The notes: a model not told the origin generated them from the letters alone. 64,000 bases of DNA from an uncultured Clostridia bacterium (GCA_947167215.1 CAMVHE010000007.1:1-64000), one strand, 5' to 3'. Counted from the first letter of the stretch, positions 19,458 through 28,650 are shown. Program-made: numbers and translations.

Positions 19458-19641
19458 CGGGTATGCAGCTTTTGAACAGGGCACGCTTTCTGCAAGACAT
19501 TGCAGGCAGGAAAGAGGAATCCTTTGCCAGAAACAGATTTTTGGAAACCGGTTACAGCCTTTGTATCCGATTTCCTTTTTTGAAAAGCACTGAGCTGATC
19601 CGGCCAGCTGCATCACAGATGAAAACCATAGGATTTTCCAA

Positions 19642-19673
19642 GAAAAAAGGACCCGGCAAAAGCCGAGTCCTTG
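19642..19673 (-). terminator. Intrinsic terminator of the opp operon
   Basis: A 9-bp GC-rich stem with one mismatch (19649-19657 with 19662-19670) and AAAA loop; the minus strand continues TTTTTTCTTGG. It lies just after oppF. Confidence 0.85.
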
Positions 19674-19688
19674 GAAATACCGTTTGTC

Positions 19689-20663
19689 TTATGCATGCTT
19701 GACGAGATGACAGGCGACAAAATGTCCGGGGCTGATTTCGCATAATTCAGGATTCTTTCCTGTTTCGCATGCTTTTGTGCAGGCATCACAGCGCTTCAGG
19801 AAACGGCACTGGTCCGGAAGGTTGATCGGGCTGGTGATCTCGCCGCGGATTAGCTTGCGTTCAGGCCGGGTCTTTCCAACTACAGGAATGGGGATAGCGG
19901 AGAGCAATGCCTGGGTATAGGGATGCATAGGATGTGCGAAAAGCTCATCCGAATTGGCTTTTTCTACCATCTGCCCCAGATACATGACAGCAATGTCGTC
20001 GGAGAAGTATTTAACGACGGACAGGTCATGGGTAATGAAGATGTATGTAAGGCCGATGTCCTTCTGCAATTGCTTCAGAAGATTGAGAATCTGAGCCTGA
20101 ATGGATACGTCAAGAGCGGAAACCGGTTCATCGCAGACAACCAGCTTGGGGTTGACTGCAAGGGCACGGGCGATGCCAATGCGCTGACGGCGGCCGCCAT
20201 CCAGTTCATGGGGATAGGAATTGACGAAACGACGGGCAAGGCCTACTGTATCCATGAGTTCCAGCGTGCGTTTGGCAATTGCTTCCTTGCCGGTGAGCAG
20301 ATGATGTTCACGGATGGGCTCGCTGATGAGCTGGATGACGCTCTGCCTGGGATCCAGAGAAGAGAAAGGATCCTGGAAAATCATGGTCATTTCGGTGCGG
20401 AGCTTGCGTATGCGGGAGCGGGAATAATTGGTAATATCCTGTCCATCAAAGATGATTTTGCCGGAGGTAGGTTCAAGCAGCTTGATAATTGCACGTCCGG
20501 TGGTAGATTTGCCGCAGCCGGATTCGCCTACAATGCCGAGTGTCTTGCCCTGCTCAATGGTAAAACTGACTCCGTCGACTGCATGCAGGGGTCCGCGGGG
20601 GGTATTGAAGTATTTGGTCAGATGATCGACCTCAAGCAATACTTTTCCCTTATTTTCAGCCAT
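19689..20663 (-). CDS. oppF: Oligopeptide/dipeptide ABC transporter ATP-binding protein OppF
   Basis: One of the two ATPases of the peptide importer. The 324-residue protein has Walker [10 protein letters not shown] (about residue 45), Walker [13 protein letters not shown], the H-loop THD, and the oligopeptide C-terminal extension with clustered cysteines ([15 protein letters not shown]), typical of an iron-sulfur-bearing Opp/Dpp ATPase. The ABC signature reads [14 protein letters not shown] rather than LSGGQQQR, a form seen in some peptide-transporter ATPases. The start ATG overlaps the oppD stop by 8 bases (ATGGCTGA). Last gene of oppABCDF. Confidence 0.93.
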   Translation of the reverse strand: MAENKGKVLLEVDHLTKYFNTPRGPLHAVDGVSFTIEQGKTLGIVGESGCGKSTTGRAIIKLLEPTSGKIIFDGQDITNYSRSRIRKLRTEMTMIFQDPFSSLDPRQSVIQLISEPIREHHLLTGKEAIAKRTLELMDTVGLARRFVNSYPHELDGGRRQRIGIARALAVNPKLVVCDEPVSALDVSIQAQILNLLKQLQKDIGLTYIFITHDLSVVKYFSDDIAVMYLGQMVEKANSDELFAHPMHPYTQALLSAIPIPVVGKTRPERKLIRGEITSPINLPDQCRFLKRCDACTKACETGKNPELCEISPGHFVACHLVKHA

Positions 20664-21654
20664 TGCTGTTCCTCCTTATGCGGAATGCCGGGTCATTGTA
20701 TGCATCGCAGGCGACGAAGTGAGTGCCGCCCATCGGACGAAGCGCAGGAAGTGCTTTGGTGCAGGCTTCGGTGGCATAGGCACAGCGCGGAGCAAAAGCA
20801 CAGCCGGCAGGCAGGTCCATCGGATCCGGCATAAGGCCTTTGATGGGTATCAGTTCTTCGCCTCGTTCATGCGAATTGGGCAGGGAATTGAAAAGTCCTT
20901 CGGTATAGGGATGCTTGGTGCTGTTGAAAACTTCATCCGCACTTCCGATCTCTACCACCCGCCCGGCATACATGACTGCCACATCATCACAGGTTTCTGC
21001 GACGACACCCAGGTCATGGGTGATCAGCAACATGGACATATGATGCCGGACGATCAGGTCTTTCATGAGAGCAAGCACCTGAGCCTGAATGGTTACATCC
21101 AGTGCGGTGGTGGGTTCATCCGCCAGCAGCAGCTTGGGCTCACAGGCCAGCGCGATGGCGATGACCGCACGCTGTCGCATACCGCCGGAAAACTGATGTG
21201 GATAATCATAGGCACGGTTTTCAGCAATACCGACCATTTTAAGAAGTTCCTTGGCTTTCTCAAAAGCTTCTTTGCCGGAGATATGCTGATGGAGCTCAAT
21301 GCTTTCAGCAATCTGATCGCCGATGGTCATGACAGGATTAAGAGCAGTCATGGGATCCTGGAAGATCATGGCGACGTCATTTCCGCGCATCGCTTCCAGC
21401 TCTGAATCTGTCATCTTGAGGACGTTTTTGCCGTCCAGGGTGATGGTCCCGGACTTGATTTTTCCGGGAGGATTGGGTACAAGGTTCAGGACAGAAAGCG
21501 CGGTGGTGGTTTTGCCCGCACCGGTTTCACCCACGAGACCGAGGGTCTTTTCCCGGCCGATTGTAAGATTCAGACCATTGATGGCATGCACGCAGCCGTC
21601 ATCGGTTTCAAAATGGACAACTAGGTCGCGAATTTCGAGAATATTATCGTTCAT
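20656..21654 (-). CDS. oppD: Oligopeptide/dipeptide ABC transporter ATP-binding protein OppD
   Basis: The 332-residue ATPase partner of OppF. It has Walker A GETGAGKTT, signature FSGGMRQRAVIAIALA, Walker B LLLADEPTTALD, and the C-terminal domain with CAFAPRCAYATEACTK. ATG at 21654 follows AAGGAGGGACAGC. It lies 11 bp after oppC, and its stop overlaps the oppF start, so the ATPases are translated in a coupled manner. Confidence 0.94.
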   Translation of the reverse strand: MNDNILEIRDLVVHFETDDGCVHAINGLNLTIGREKTLGLVGETGAGKTTTALSVLNLVPNPPGKIKSGTITLDGKNVLKMTDSELEAMRGNDVAMIFQDPMTALNPVMTIGDQIAESIELHQHISGKEAFEKAKELLKMVGIAENRAYDYPHQFSGGMRQRAVIAIALACEPKLLLADEPTTALDVTIQAQVLALMKDLIVRHHMSMLLITHDLGVVAETCDDVAVMYAGRVVEIGSADEVFNSTKHPYTEGLFNSLPNSHERGEELIPIKGLMPDPMDLPAGCAFAPRCAYATEACTKALPALRPMGGTHFVACDAYNDPAFRIRRNSNG

Positions 21655-21665
21655 GCTGTCCCTCC

Positions 21666-22568
21666 TTACTTCTTGAGCTTGGGATCGAGGGCATCCCGCA
21701 GGCCGTCACCCATGAGGTTGAGAGCGAGCACGGTAATCATGATCGCCAGACCCGGGAAAATGCACATCCAGGGAGCAGAACGGATATAGGCACGTCCATC
21801 GGAAAGCATGGCACCCCATTCTGGCAGCGGTACAGGGATACCTACGCCCAGAAAGCTGAGAGAAGATGCTGCGATGATATTGGTGCCAACTGCAAGCGTC
21901 ACCTGCACGATGATGGGGGAGAGGCAGTTGGGAATGATATGCCGCAGAATAACCTTCCAGGTAGGAAGGCCCATGGCATAGGCGGACTCAATGAATTCCT
22001 GGCCACGAATCTGCATGACGGCAGCACGGGTGATCCGGGTAAATGCGGTGGCGGCAGTTACACAGAGAGAAAGCAGCAGGGAAACAGGGCTGGTGCCGAG
22101 AATGGAAACAACCACGACGGCGATCATGATGTTTGGAATGGCATAGAGGATGTCATTGGCACGCATGACCAGATTGTCGATGAAACCGCCATAGAAACCA
22201 GCCAGGGAACCGAGCACGATCCCGATTGCCAGACCGATGGAGACAGAGCCAAGGCCTATCATCAGGGAATACCTTGCACCGTAGCAGATGCGGGCAAAGA
22301 TATCCCTGCCCATGTTGTCACATCCGAAAGGATGAGCAAGGCTGGGAGGGGCGTACAGGGATAAGGGGTCCATGCCGATGATTTGCTTGTTATAATCAAA
22401 AACAAATTCAGAGGCAATGGCGACGATCGCCAGCAGAATCAGGAAGCACATACCGACAATGGCACCGTGGTTTTTCAGCAGACGGCGCAGCGTTTCCTGG
22501 GCCATGGAGCGGCCTTTGTATTGTTTGAGCTCAGCGACAGAGGATGCTGGATTCTGATTCGTATTCAT
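21666..22568 (-). CDS. oppC: Oligopeptide ABC transporter permease OppC
   Basis: Inner-membrane permease of 300 residues with the OppC N-terminal segment (LRRLLKNHGAIVGMCFLILL), about six membrane helices and the EAA loop ESAYAMGLPTWKVILRHIIPN that contacts the ATPases. It ends GDGLRDALDPKLKK, typical of OppC/DppC. I start at ATG 22568 (MNTNQNPA) behind AAAGGATGATGGGAAA. It lies 7 bp after oppB. Confidence 0.94.
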   Translation of the reverse strand: MNTNQNPASSVAELKQYKGRSMAQETLRRLLKNHGAIVGMCFLILLAIVAIASEFVFDYNKQIIGMDPLSLYAPPSLAHPFGCDNMGRDIFARICYGARYSLMIGLGSVSIGLAIGIVLGSLAGFYGGFIDNLVMRANDILYAIPNIMIAVVVVSILGTSPVSLLLSLCVTAATAFTRITRAAVMQIRGQEFIESAYAMGLPTWKVILRHIIPNCLSPIIVQVTLAVGTNIIAASSLSFLGVGIPVPLPEWGAMLSDGRAYIRSAPWMCIFPGLAIMITVLALNLMGDGLRDALDPKLKK

Positions 22569-22575
22569 TTTCCCA

Positions 22576-23511
22576 TCATCCTTTCTTTGAGTATTGTGCC
22601 TTGATGCGGGGATCGCAATAGGCATAGATAATATCTACCAGCAGATTGATAAGGGCCATCAGAATACAGCAGAGAATGATGGCACCCGTGACCATGGGAG
22701 TATCCCGTTTGGTGATGGAATCTGCAACCAGAAGACCGATGCCCGGCCAGGAAAAAACTTTTTCAGCCAGAGCAGAACCGGTCATGACCAGGCTGAACTG
22801 CATGCCAATGGCAGTGACAATGGGAATCATGGCATTCCGCAATCCGTGACGGTAGATGACGCGGCGGCGAGATGCGCCCTTAGCCTTGGCGGTGGTCATA
22901 TAATCCTGCCGGAGAACATCCAGCATGGAGGAGCGGGTGGTTCTTGTGATAAGGGCTGCAAGTCCAAGACCGACAGTCAAGGCGGGCAGTACGAGGTAAC
23001 GAACGCCGCCGGAACCGCCGGAAGGGAACCATCCGAGGGTCAGAGAGAAGAGCAGGACCAGCATGAGGCCGAGCCAGAAATTCGGCATGGAAACGCCGAA
23101 GAGCGCGAAGATCATGCCAGCAGTGTCTTTCCATGTATTCTGATTCAGCGCTGTCCAGATTCCCAGGGGAATGGAGATCAGGACGGAAATAATGACAGCC
23201 GTGCCGCCTAACGCCAGCGTCATGGGCAAACGGCCCATGAAGGTCTTGAAAACATCCAGTTTTGTGACATAGGATTCACCCATGTCACCCGTGAGGATAC
23301 CGCCGACATAGCGGAAGTATCTTACAAAGAAAGGATCATTGAGTCCCATCTCCTCACGGAGGGCTTCCTGCTGTTCAATGGTGGCGTTTTCGGGCAGAAT
23401 GGTCATCACGGGATCACCGCCGGTCAGGGACATGGCCCAGAAGATCAGCAGTGAGGTCAGTAAAATGGTTGGAATCATGAGAACCAACCGCTTTAAAATG
23501 TAACGAATCAT
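22576..23511 (-). CDS. oppB: Oligopeptide ABC transporter permease OppB
   Basis: The 311-residue permease partner of OppC. It begins MIRYILKRLVLMIPTILLTS, the standard OppB/DppB N-terminus, followed by the GDP motif, about six helices and the EAA loop TTAKAKGASRRRVIYRHGLRN. I start at ATG 23511, with AAAGGTG upstream; the frame is open earlier without a ribosome site. A hairpin separates it from oppA, which should lower expression relative to the binding protein. Confidence 0.94.
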   Translation of the reverse strand: MIRYILKRLVLMIPTILLTSLLIFWAMSLTGGDPVMTILPENATIEQQEALREEMGLNDPFFVRYFRYVGGILTGDMGESYVTKLDVFKTFMGRLPMTLALGGTAVIISVLISIPLGIWTALNQNTWKDTAGMIFALFGVSMPNFWLGLMLVLLFSLTLGWFPSGGSGGVRYLVLPALTVGLGLAALITRTTRSSMLDVLRQDYMTTAKAKGASRRRVIYRHGLRNAMIPIVTAIGMQFSLVMTGSALAEKVFSWPGIGLLVADSITKRDTPMVTGAIILCCILMALINLLVDIIYAYCDPRIKAQYSKKG

Positions 23512-23539
23512 CTGCGGGCACCTTTCCACTTTAAGTGAA

Positions 23540-23570
23540 GAAAAGCCGGACAACCAGAGGCTGTCCGGCA
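23540..23570 (-). terminator. Hairpin between oppA and oppB (partial terminator or mRNA processing stem)
   Basis: Perfect 8-bp stem GCCGGACA/TGTCCGGC (23545-23552 with 23562-23569), with minus-strand tail TTTTCTTC. The position after the binding-protein gene fits partial attenuation that leaves oppA more abundant than the permeases. Confidence 0.7.
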
Positions 23571-23593
23571 TTCTCTAGTGTGAGAAGAAAACC

Positions 23594-25150
23594 TTACTGT
23601 GCAATATAGGCATGTGCCCAGTAATGGTTGCCACCGCCGAAGAGGTACGTACCGGTCAGGCCGTTACGATAGGCGATGATGAGGTTGGCTACATACAGCG
23701 GAACCTGCGGGCATTCTTCAGCCAGATATTTCTGCAGATCGATGGACTCGGTCATACGCAGATCAGAATCTTTCTGCGTCAGGATTTCGATGGCCATCTC
23801 GTCTACATGCGGATCAGAGAAGTGATGATAGTTGGATGCAACGCCAGTGGCGAAGAGCTCGGTATAGACTTCGTCGAGACGGTCGATAACGTTCCAGCGC
23901 CACAGGAACATCTGCTGATTGCCAGCCTGGCACTCGGATTTGAGGGTAGCCTGGTCAAGGGAAACGATGTTCACGTTGATACCGATGGCAGCCAGATTGG
24001 CCTGGATGATGGGGGCGATGGTCTTATAGGGATCATCGGTTGCAGCATACAGGTCAACGGTCAGTTCACCGGGCTTTACGCCGGCCTGTTCCATGAGGGA
24101 TTTTGCACGTTCGATATCATAGGTATAAGCGCCAAGATCCGGCTCATTATAGAAGGACCATACACCGCGGTTCAGCACGGTATCCTGGGTCATTCCCTTG
24201 CCGTTCAGCACAACCTGGAGGATTGTGTTCTTGTCGATGGCACAGGAGACAGCCTGACGGAGCAGCTTGTTGTCGAAAGGAGCCTTTGCGCAGTTGAATG
24301 CAAAGTAGAACAGACGGGTGCCGGCAGCTTCCAGCACGGTGACATTCTTATCCTTTTCGAGGAACTGGAGCTCGGTGGTCGGCGGGTCGATACAGACATC
24401 GATTTCGCCGTTCTGCAGAGCGATAACACGGGAAGCAGCTTCAAGGATGGGCTTGAAGGTGATTTCCTTGGCAACGCCAGGTGCAACAACCCAGTTGTAG
24501 TCGTCGCCGGTGTCATAATCGTTTGCCCAGTAGTCTTCCACGCGCTCAAAAGTAACATACTGTCCTTCTACGCGGGATTTGAGCTTGTACTGGCCGGTGC
24601 CGATAAGGTAGGGCTCTTCCATGCCGCTCTCATAGGCCTTGCGGGACTGGATGGACATGGGCTTGCCGGCGATGTTCGAATAAATCTCGTTGGAGTAGGA
24701 AGAAGTATGAATGACGAAGGTGAGATCGTCACGGGCCTCAACGCCGGTAACCAGGCTGAGAAGGCCGTGCACATAGGTGTCGGGCTGCATGGCCATTTCA
24801 TACGTGAATACACAGTCATCGGCAGTGCAGGGCTCACCAGTGGAGAACTTGATGCCTTCACGAAGATGGAAGACCAGAGTATTGTCATCTTCCCATTCCC
24901 AGGACTTTGCGAGCATGGGCAGATAGGTGATGCCGGTTTCAGAAGCATCGTTGGCGAGCATCAGAAGGCTCTGATGGCTGAGAGCCAGCACATTGTTGTT
25001 GATCTGGTCATTCTGCATCTGAGGATTCAGACTGTTGATATCCTGGGCGGTGCCGATGATCAGTGTGTCCTTGGCACCGTCTGCAAAACTGATTGCGGTC
25101 GCACAAATCAGCAGGCAGAGAACCAGTACCAGAGTCAGACATTTCTTCAT
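23594..25150 (-). CDS. oppA: Oligopeptide-binding protein OppA (SBP family 5)
   Basis: Extracytoplasmic peptide-binding protein of 518 residues. The SBP_bac_5 signature is clear (AKSWEWEDDNTLVFHLREGIKF, then GEPCTADDCVFTYE). The N-terminus MKKCLTLVLVLCLLICATA is a signal peptide; no canonical LxGC lipobox is seen. The nearest cysteine is in LLIC, with Ile at -1, so lipidation is doubtful and cleavage after SFA is an alternative. Start ATG 25150 follows AAAGGAACTGTATACC. It is the first gene of the operon and has a near-consensus promoter at 25227-25255. Confidence 0.93.
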   Translation of the reverse strand: MKKCLTLVLVLCLLICATAISFADGAKDTLIIGTAQDINSLNPQMQNDQINNNVLALSHQSLLMLANDASETGITYLPMLAKSWEWEDDNTLVFHLREGIKFSTGEPCTADDCVFTYEMAMQPDTYVHGLLSLVTGVEARDDLTFVIHTSSYSNEIYSNIAGKPMSIQSRKAYESGMEEPYLIGTGQYKLKSRVEGQYVTFERVEDYWANDYDTGDDYNWVVAPGVAKEITFKPILEAASRVIALQNGEIDVCIDPPTTELQFLEKDKNVTVLEAAGTRLFYFAFNCAKAPFDNKLLRQAVSCAIDKNTILQVVLNGKGMTQDTVLNRGVWSFYNEPDLGAYTYDIERAKSLMEQAGVKPGELTVDLYAATDDPYKTIAPIIQANLAAIGINVNIVSLDQATLKSECQAGNQQMFLWRWNVIDRLDEVYTELFATGVASNYHHFSDPHVDEMAIEILTQKDSDLRMTESIDLQKYLAEECPQVPLYVANLIIAYRNGLTGTYLFGGGNHYWAHAYIAQ

Positions 25151-25226
25151 GGTATACAGTTCCTTTCTTTTTGTTTTTTCCCGGATTTGCGGTCCGGAAA
25201 GTGTATTGACACTGAAGTCAAAGAAA

Positions 25227-25255
25227 AGTATACCCAAGCAGATGTTTGTTGTCAA
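25227..25255 (-). promoter_or_regulatory. Sigma-A promoter of oppABCDF
   Basis: On the minus strand: consensus TTGACA (25255-25250), 17-bp spacer, TATACT (25232-25227). A leader of roughly 70 bases follows. Confidence 0.88.
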
Positions 25256-25605
25256 TGCAGAATAACTTAATTTGTTTCAGTATGAAACAGGAAAAGAAGA
25301 AATAAATAGAATAATAGCACTAATATATGATTAAAAAAATAGAAAAACTGAGCAAAGCTTCTTTCCTTGTGTTTATCGGATTCGAAGAGTATGCTTTCTG
25401 CGGAGCATTCGTGGAATAAGTCCCGGAAGTGATGTATAATTTCAGAAGCACCCCGGAGAATACGGTGCGGAGGGAAAAGAAAGATACTTCTCTCCAAAAT
25501 AACATGCAGAAAAGCAAAGAAAGATCTGGATGTGCCTGTCGGAAAGCTTACGGAACGCTGCCGGGCAGAACGGGAAGACGAAAACATACGGAAGGAAGAT
25601 AAAAA
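25256..25605. other. Intergenic region of about 350 bp between divergent units
   Basis: It is AT-rich near oppA and then mixed. A TATAAT at 25435-25440 on the plus strand may be the -10 of the small membrane-protein gene at 25606, but the -35 position (TGGAAT) is poor. I see no convincing coding sequence. Confidence 0.4.
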
Positions 25606-26079
25606 GTGTTTAATCGCGAAAAGATCCGCAGAAAAGTGGAACAGCAGACGGCCAGGGACCATACAAGGATGCGGCACTGGTCAGAACAAAGGGAAAACAA
25701 GATCCTTCAGGGAATGGAAAACCCACTGTGGCCGGGATTATGCCGTCTCCTTTTCTGGGGAATGATCGCGGCGACGGTGCTGATGATGGCAGGGGATCTG
25801 CTGACGATCCGGAGCGGCATGACGTCTCTGGAAAATGCTGCTGCCAATGCCTTCTTTTCGGGATTCTGCACCTGGACGCTCTTTGGAAGTGTGCTGGCAG
25901 CTGCCTGCATTTGTCAGATGAAGCAGGGTTTTTCACATCCCTGGTATGCCAGGCATCGGTTTAACAGGAAAGGAAAACAGCGGATGGATCCTGAAAAAAA
26001 ATGCCGCTTTCAAATGAAAACGGCAGGGATCGGCTGGATTATCCTCCTCGTGCTTTTTCTGGTCACCCGGCATTGGTGA
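25606..26079 (+). CDS. Small membrane protein of unknown function
   Basis: The 157-residue product has a charged N-terminus (residues 1-40, basic and Glu-rich) followed by three hydrophobic segments at about 44-65, 83-105 and 138-155. No family is recognised. The start is GTG at 25606 with GGAAGGAAGATAAAAA before it. Its 3' end overlaps the convergent gene at 26063 by 17 bases. Confidence 0.6.
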   Translation: MFNREKIRRKVEQQTARDHTRMRHWSEQRENKILQGMENPLWPGLCRLLFWGMIAATVLMMAGDLLTIRSGMTSLENAAANAFFSGFCTWTLFGSVLAAACICQMKQGFSHPWYARHRFNRKGKQRMDPEKKCRFQMKTAGIGWIILLVLFLVTRHW

Positions 26080-26518
26080 TTTCCTTCAGCAGCTGATAGA
26101 AGGATTCTGTTTCCTGTAAAGTTCGGGCATTGAAGATGATGTTATCCCGATTCGTGGTGACTTTAATATAAGAAGGCACAGCAGGATAGACAAAGAGGCG
26201 GAATTGTTCGGCTCCATCAGAAAAAATGCCGTACCAGTTTTCAGCGTTCTGGGTTCCTTCTTCCGTTTTTTCCAGAGAAAGTGTCTGAATCAGACTTATG
26301 GAACGGATATCGGAGCATGATACAGAAAGGGTGGAACGGTCCGGGGCAGAAAGCGTGAGCGATGATTGTGTCAGAGATACCTTCATCTGAGGCTTCAGCA
26401 TGGGGAGTACCATGAGGATTAAAAGAAAAGCGGCAGTAAAGAGAAGATTCCTTTTGAACATGCGGGTGCTTTTCTGAGCAGCCTGATTTAGGGTTTCCGG
26501 TTTTCTTTGAGTTTCCAT
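26063..26518 (-). CDS. Membrane-anchored protein with possible PH-like domain
   Basis: The 151-residue protein has one membrane segment at about residues 24-42 (LLFTAAFLLILMVLPML). The exported remainder is a beta-rich segment with alternating hydrophobics (MKVSLTQSSLTLSAPDRSTL, IRSISLIQTLSLEK) ending in a helix (TLQETESFYQLLKEI), a layout like bacterial PH domains. Function is unknown. It starts 10 bp after sdaAA with GAGGAATGAACG as ribosome site, so it belongs to the serine dehydratase transcript. Its 3' end overlaps the convergent gene. Confidence 0.6.
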   Translation of the reverse strand: METQRKPETLNQAAQKSTRMFKRNLLFTAAFLLILMVLPMLKPQMKVSLTQSSLTLSAPDRSTLSVSCSDIRSISLIQTLSLEKTEEGTQNAENWYGIFSDGAEQFRLFVYPAVPSYIKVTTNRDNIIFNARTLQETESFYQLLKEITNAG

Positions 26519-26528
26519 CGTTCATTCC

Positions 26529-27398
26529 TCACTTGGAAGATTTGGCAGAGGGAGAATGGATACGGCTGCAGGCGGCACAACCGGCAAGACCGGTTTCCCG
26601 GAGACTCTCCGGCATCATCTTTCCAACACTGCCCATGGCGTCTATGAGCTCATCCGGCGGCAGAATGGAAGTCAGACCGGAAAGTGCCATATCTGCTGCT
26701 ACGACGGCATTTGCAACACCGGATACATTGCGATAGACACAGGGGACTTCCACCAGTCCGCAGAGCGGATCACAGACGAGCCCCATCATATTCATGAGGG
26801 TAAAGGATACAGCATTCCCACATGCTGATGCACTGCCGCCCCGAAGCTGCGTCATGGCAGCCGCGGCCATGGCTGCAGCAGTTCCGCATTCCGCCTGGCA
26901 TCCGCCTTCAGCTCCGGAAATGCTGGCTCTCTCTGCAATGACCTGCCCAACGCCGGCAGCAGTAAAGAGGGCGGTTACAAGTTCGTCATCACTGTATCCA
27001 TACTGTTCCTGACAGGAAAGAAGGGCAGAAGGCAGAATCCCACAGGAACCGGCGGTTGGTGCAGCAACGATTTTGCCCATACAGGCATTGGATTCGGCAA
27101 CCGCCAGAGCACGGACCGCCATTTTACCCATGAAGGTTCCACTGACAGTCTTTTCTGCATCTACGGCATGCTGCAATATGCTTGCCTGTCCGCCAACCAT
27201 ACCGGAATTGCTGCGAAGATCGGGGTTCATTCCGTTGGCAATGGATTCACGCATGACTTCAAGCCGCTGCTGCATGGCGGTCCGGAGTAAGGAAGGATCG
27301 CAGCCGTCTATTTCAGCCTGCCAGCGGAGCACAACCTCTCCGATGGTGCCGTTTCCCGCCAGAGCGATAAGTTCCTGAAGAGAAGAATACTCGATCAT
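26529..27398 (-). CDS. sdaAA: L-serine dehydratase, iron-sulfur-dependent, alpha subunit
   Basis: Catalytic subunit of the oxygen-sensitive L-serine ammonia-lyase, which turns serine into pyruvate and ammonia with a [4Fe-4S] cluster. The 289-residue product carries the conserved cysteine motifs GSCGILPS, EGGCQAECGTAAAMA, CDPLCGLVEVPC and the terminal LAGCAACSRIHSP. The two-gene form is typical of Bacillota. ATG at 27398 follows GGAGGCAGTC and lies 9 bp after sdaAB. Confidence 0.95.
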   Translation of the reverse strand: MIEYSSLQELIALAGNGTIGEVVLRWQAEIDGCDPSLLRTAMQQRLEVMRESIANGMNPDLRSNSGMVGGQASILQHAVDAEKTVSGTFMGKMAVRALAVAESNACMGKIVAAPTAGSCGILPSALLSCQEQYGYSDDELVTALFTAAGVGQVIAERASISGAEGGCQAECGTAAAMAAAAMTQLRGGSASACGNAVSFTLMNMMGLVCDPLCGLVEVPCVYRNVSGVANAVVAADMALSGLTSILPPDELIDAMGSVGKMMPESLRETGLAGCAACSRIHSPSAKSSK

Positions 27399-27407
27399 GA
27401 CTGCCTC

Positions 27408-28076
27408 CTACTGTTCCTTGGCAATGAAGATGACATCCGATACACCGGGGAGAGCGCGCATCCATTCCAGCATCTGGGGGACGGGTGTACCGTCTGTTTC
27501 TATGATCATGATGGCAGTTCCGCCAATATGATCCCGGAAGACCTGCATGGAACCAATGTTCATGCCGTACTGGGCGGCGCAGGCGGTGACGGCGGAAATC
27601 TTGCCGGGCTGGTCTACATGAGGAATGATGAGGGTATTCTGTTCTCCGGTAAAGGAGACTTTAAGACCATTCAGCATATCTACCCGAATGCTTCCCCCTC
27701 CGACTGAGGCGGCCTGCATGGTGAGCTTTCTGCCGGAGATACCCGTCAGATGAAGGAGTACCGTGTTGGGGTGTGCATTCCTGAGACGAGCTTCTCCGAA
27801 GCGGAAGGTCATGCCGGCATCTTCGGCGTAATGGAAACTGTCCCGAAGACGAATATCATCGACAGGCATGTCCAGCAGTCCGGCAATAAGCGCCTTGTCT
27901 GTGCCATGCCCCTGATGGGTCATGAGAAAAGAACCGTAAAGGAGCAGTTCGGCATCTTTTACGGGTTCATGAAGCAGATGACGCCCTATACGCCCGATAC
28001 GCGCAGCGCCGGCAGTATGAGAACTGGAAGGACCGACCATTATAGGTCCGATAATGTCAAAAACAGAAACATGCAT
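27408..28076 (-). CDS. sdaAB: L-serine dehydratase, iron-sulfur-dependent, beta subunit
   Basis: The 222-residue partner of SdaAA. Residues 1-140 contain the serine dehydratase beta fold with IGPIMVGPSSSHTAGAARIG, and residues about 148-222 form a C-terminal ACT domain (LIIPHVDQPGKISAVTACAA) that may sense an amino acid. ATG 28076 has AAAGGAATTTG upstream. It is the first gene of sdaAB-sdaAA-26063, driven by the promoter at 28111-28139. Confidence 0.95.
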   Translation of the reverse strand: MHVSVFDIIGPIMVGPSSSHTAGAARIGRIGRHLLHEPVKDAELLLYGSFLMTHQGHGTDKALIAGLLDMPVDDIRLRDSFHYAEDAGMTFRFGEARLRNAHPNTVLLHLTGISGRKLTMQAASVGGGSIRVDMLNGLKVSFTGEQNTLIIPHVDQPGKISAVTACAAQYGMNIGSMQVFRDHIGGTAIMIIETDGTPVPQMLEWMRALPGVSDVIFIAKEQ

Positions 28077-28110
28077 GCAGTCAAATTCCTTTCCGGGATG
28101 CTAAAAGATC

Positions 28111-28139
28111 ATTATAGAACAAATATAGAAGGCATTCAA
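28111..28139 (-). promoter_or_regulatory. Sigma-A promoter of sdaAB-sdaAA
   Basis: On the minus strand: TTGAAT (28139-28134), 17-bp spacer, TATAAT (28116-28111), about 35 bp before the sdaAB ATG. Confidence 0.85.
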
Positions 28140-28423
28140 GATGTTTTGCGGGGAAAAACAGATGGGAAAGCATTCTTTCCGGCAGTCAGGACACCCGGAA
28201 AGGAAGCCCCATCAGTCGAATAGGAGCCGGTATTCTTTCTTCAGAGTTTTATGGCATGTCAGGAAATGCTCAGACTATACTTCCGCTGATTATCTATCCT
28301 CCTGCATTCCGCCTCTGAGCGAAAAGCAGGCCTGTTCCGTGCGGCAGTGCCTGCTTCAAAGATCCGGAGGGTATTTTGCACTGAGGGGGGAAAATGATAT
28401 TTCGGATAAAGGTTTCCTCTTGG
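28140..28423. other. Intergenic region without recognisable gene
   Basis: No credible coding frame or RNA fold is seen between the sda promoter and the hairpin at 28424. The bidirectional hairpin downstream would terminate any rightward transcript made here. Confidence 0.4.
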
Positions 28424-28467
28424 AAAAAGCTCTGAAAGGCTCGCAAGAGCGCTTTCAGAGCTTTTTT
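28424..28467. terminator. Strong bidirectional terminator hairpin
   Basis: Fifteen-bp stem AAAAAGCTCTGAAAG/CTTTCAGAGCTTTTT (28424-28438 with 28452-28466); the loop can form an inner CTC-GCAA-GAG stem. A-tract and T-tract flanks allow termination in both directions. No rightward gene lies just upstream, so it may back up the tRNA terminator. Confidence 0.85.
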
Positions 28468-28504
28468 CAGACAGAAACTTTTCTAAGATGAACCGTTCGA
28501 TTGG

Positions 28505-28548
28505 AAAAATAAAAACCGCTGAAACCTTTGTAAGTTTCAACGGTTTTC
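28505..28548 (-). terminator. Intrinsic terminator of the tRNA-Asn gene
   Basis: Fourteen-bp stem with one mismatch (28512-28525 with 28534-28547), then TTATTTTTCC on the minus strand, starting 3 bases after the tRNA 3' end. Confidence 0.85.
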
Positions 28549-28550
28549 TA

Positions 28551-28625
<75 letters not shown>

Positions 28626-28650
28626 ATGTCTTTCGTTCGGAACAGTGCGT

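Noticed and set aside
23612..25270. Plus-strand open frame of 552 residues opposite oppA
   Set aside because: Antisense to oppA, with no domain and no start signal.
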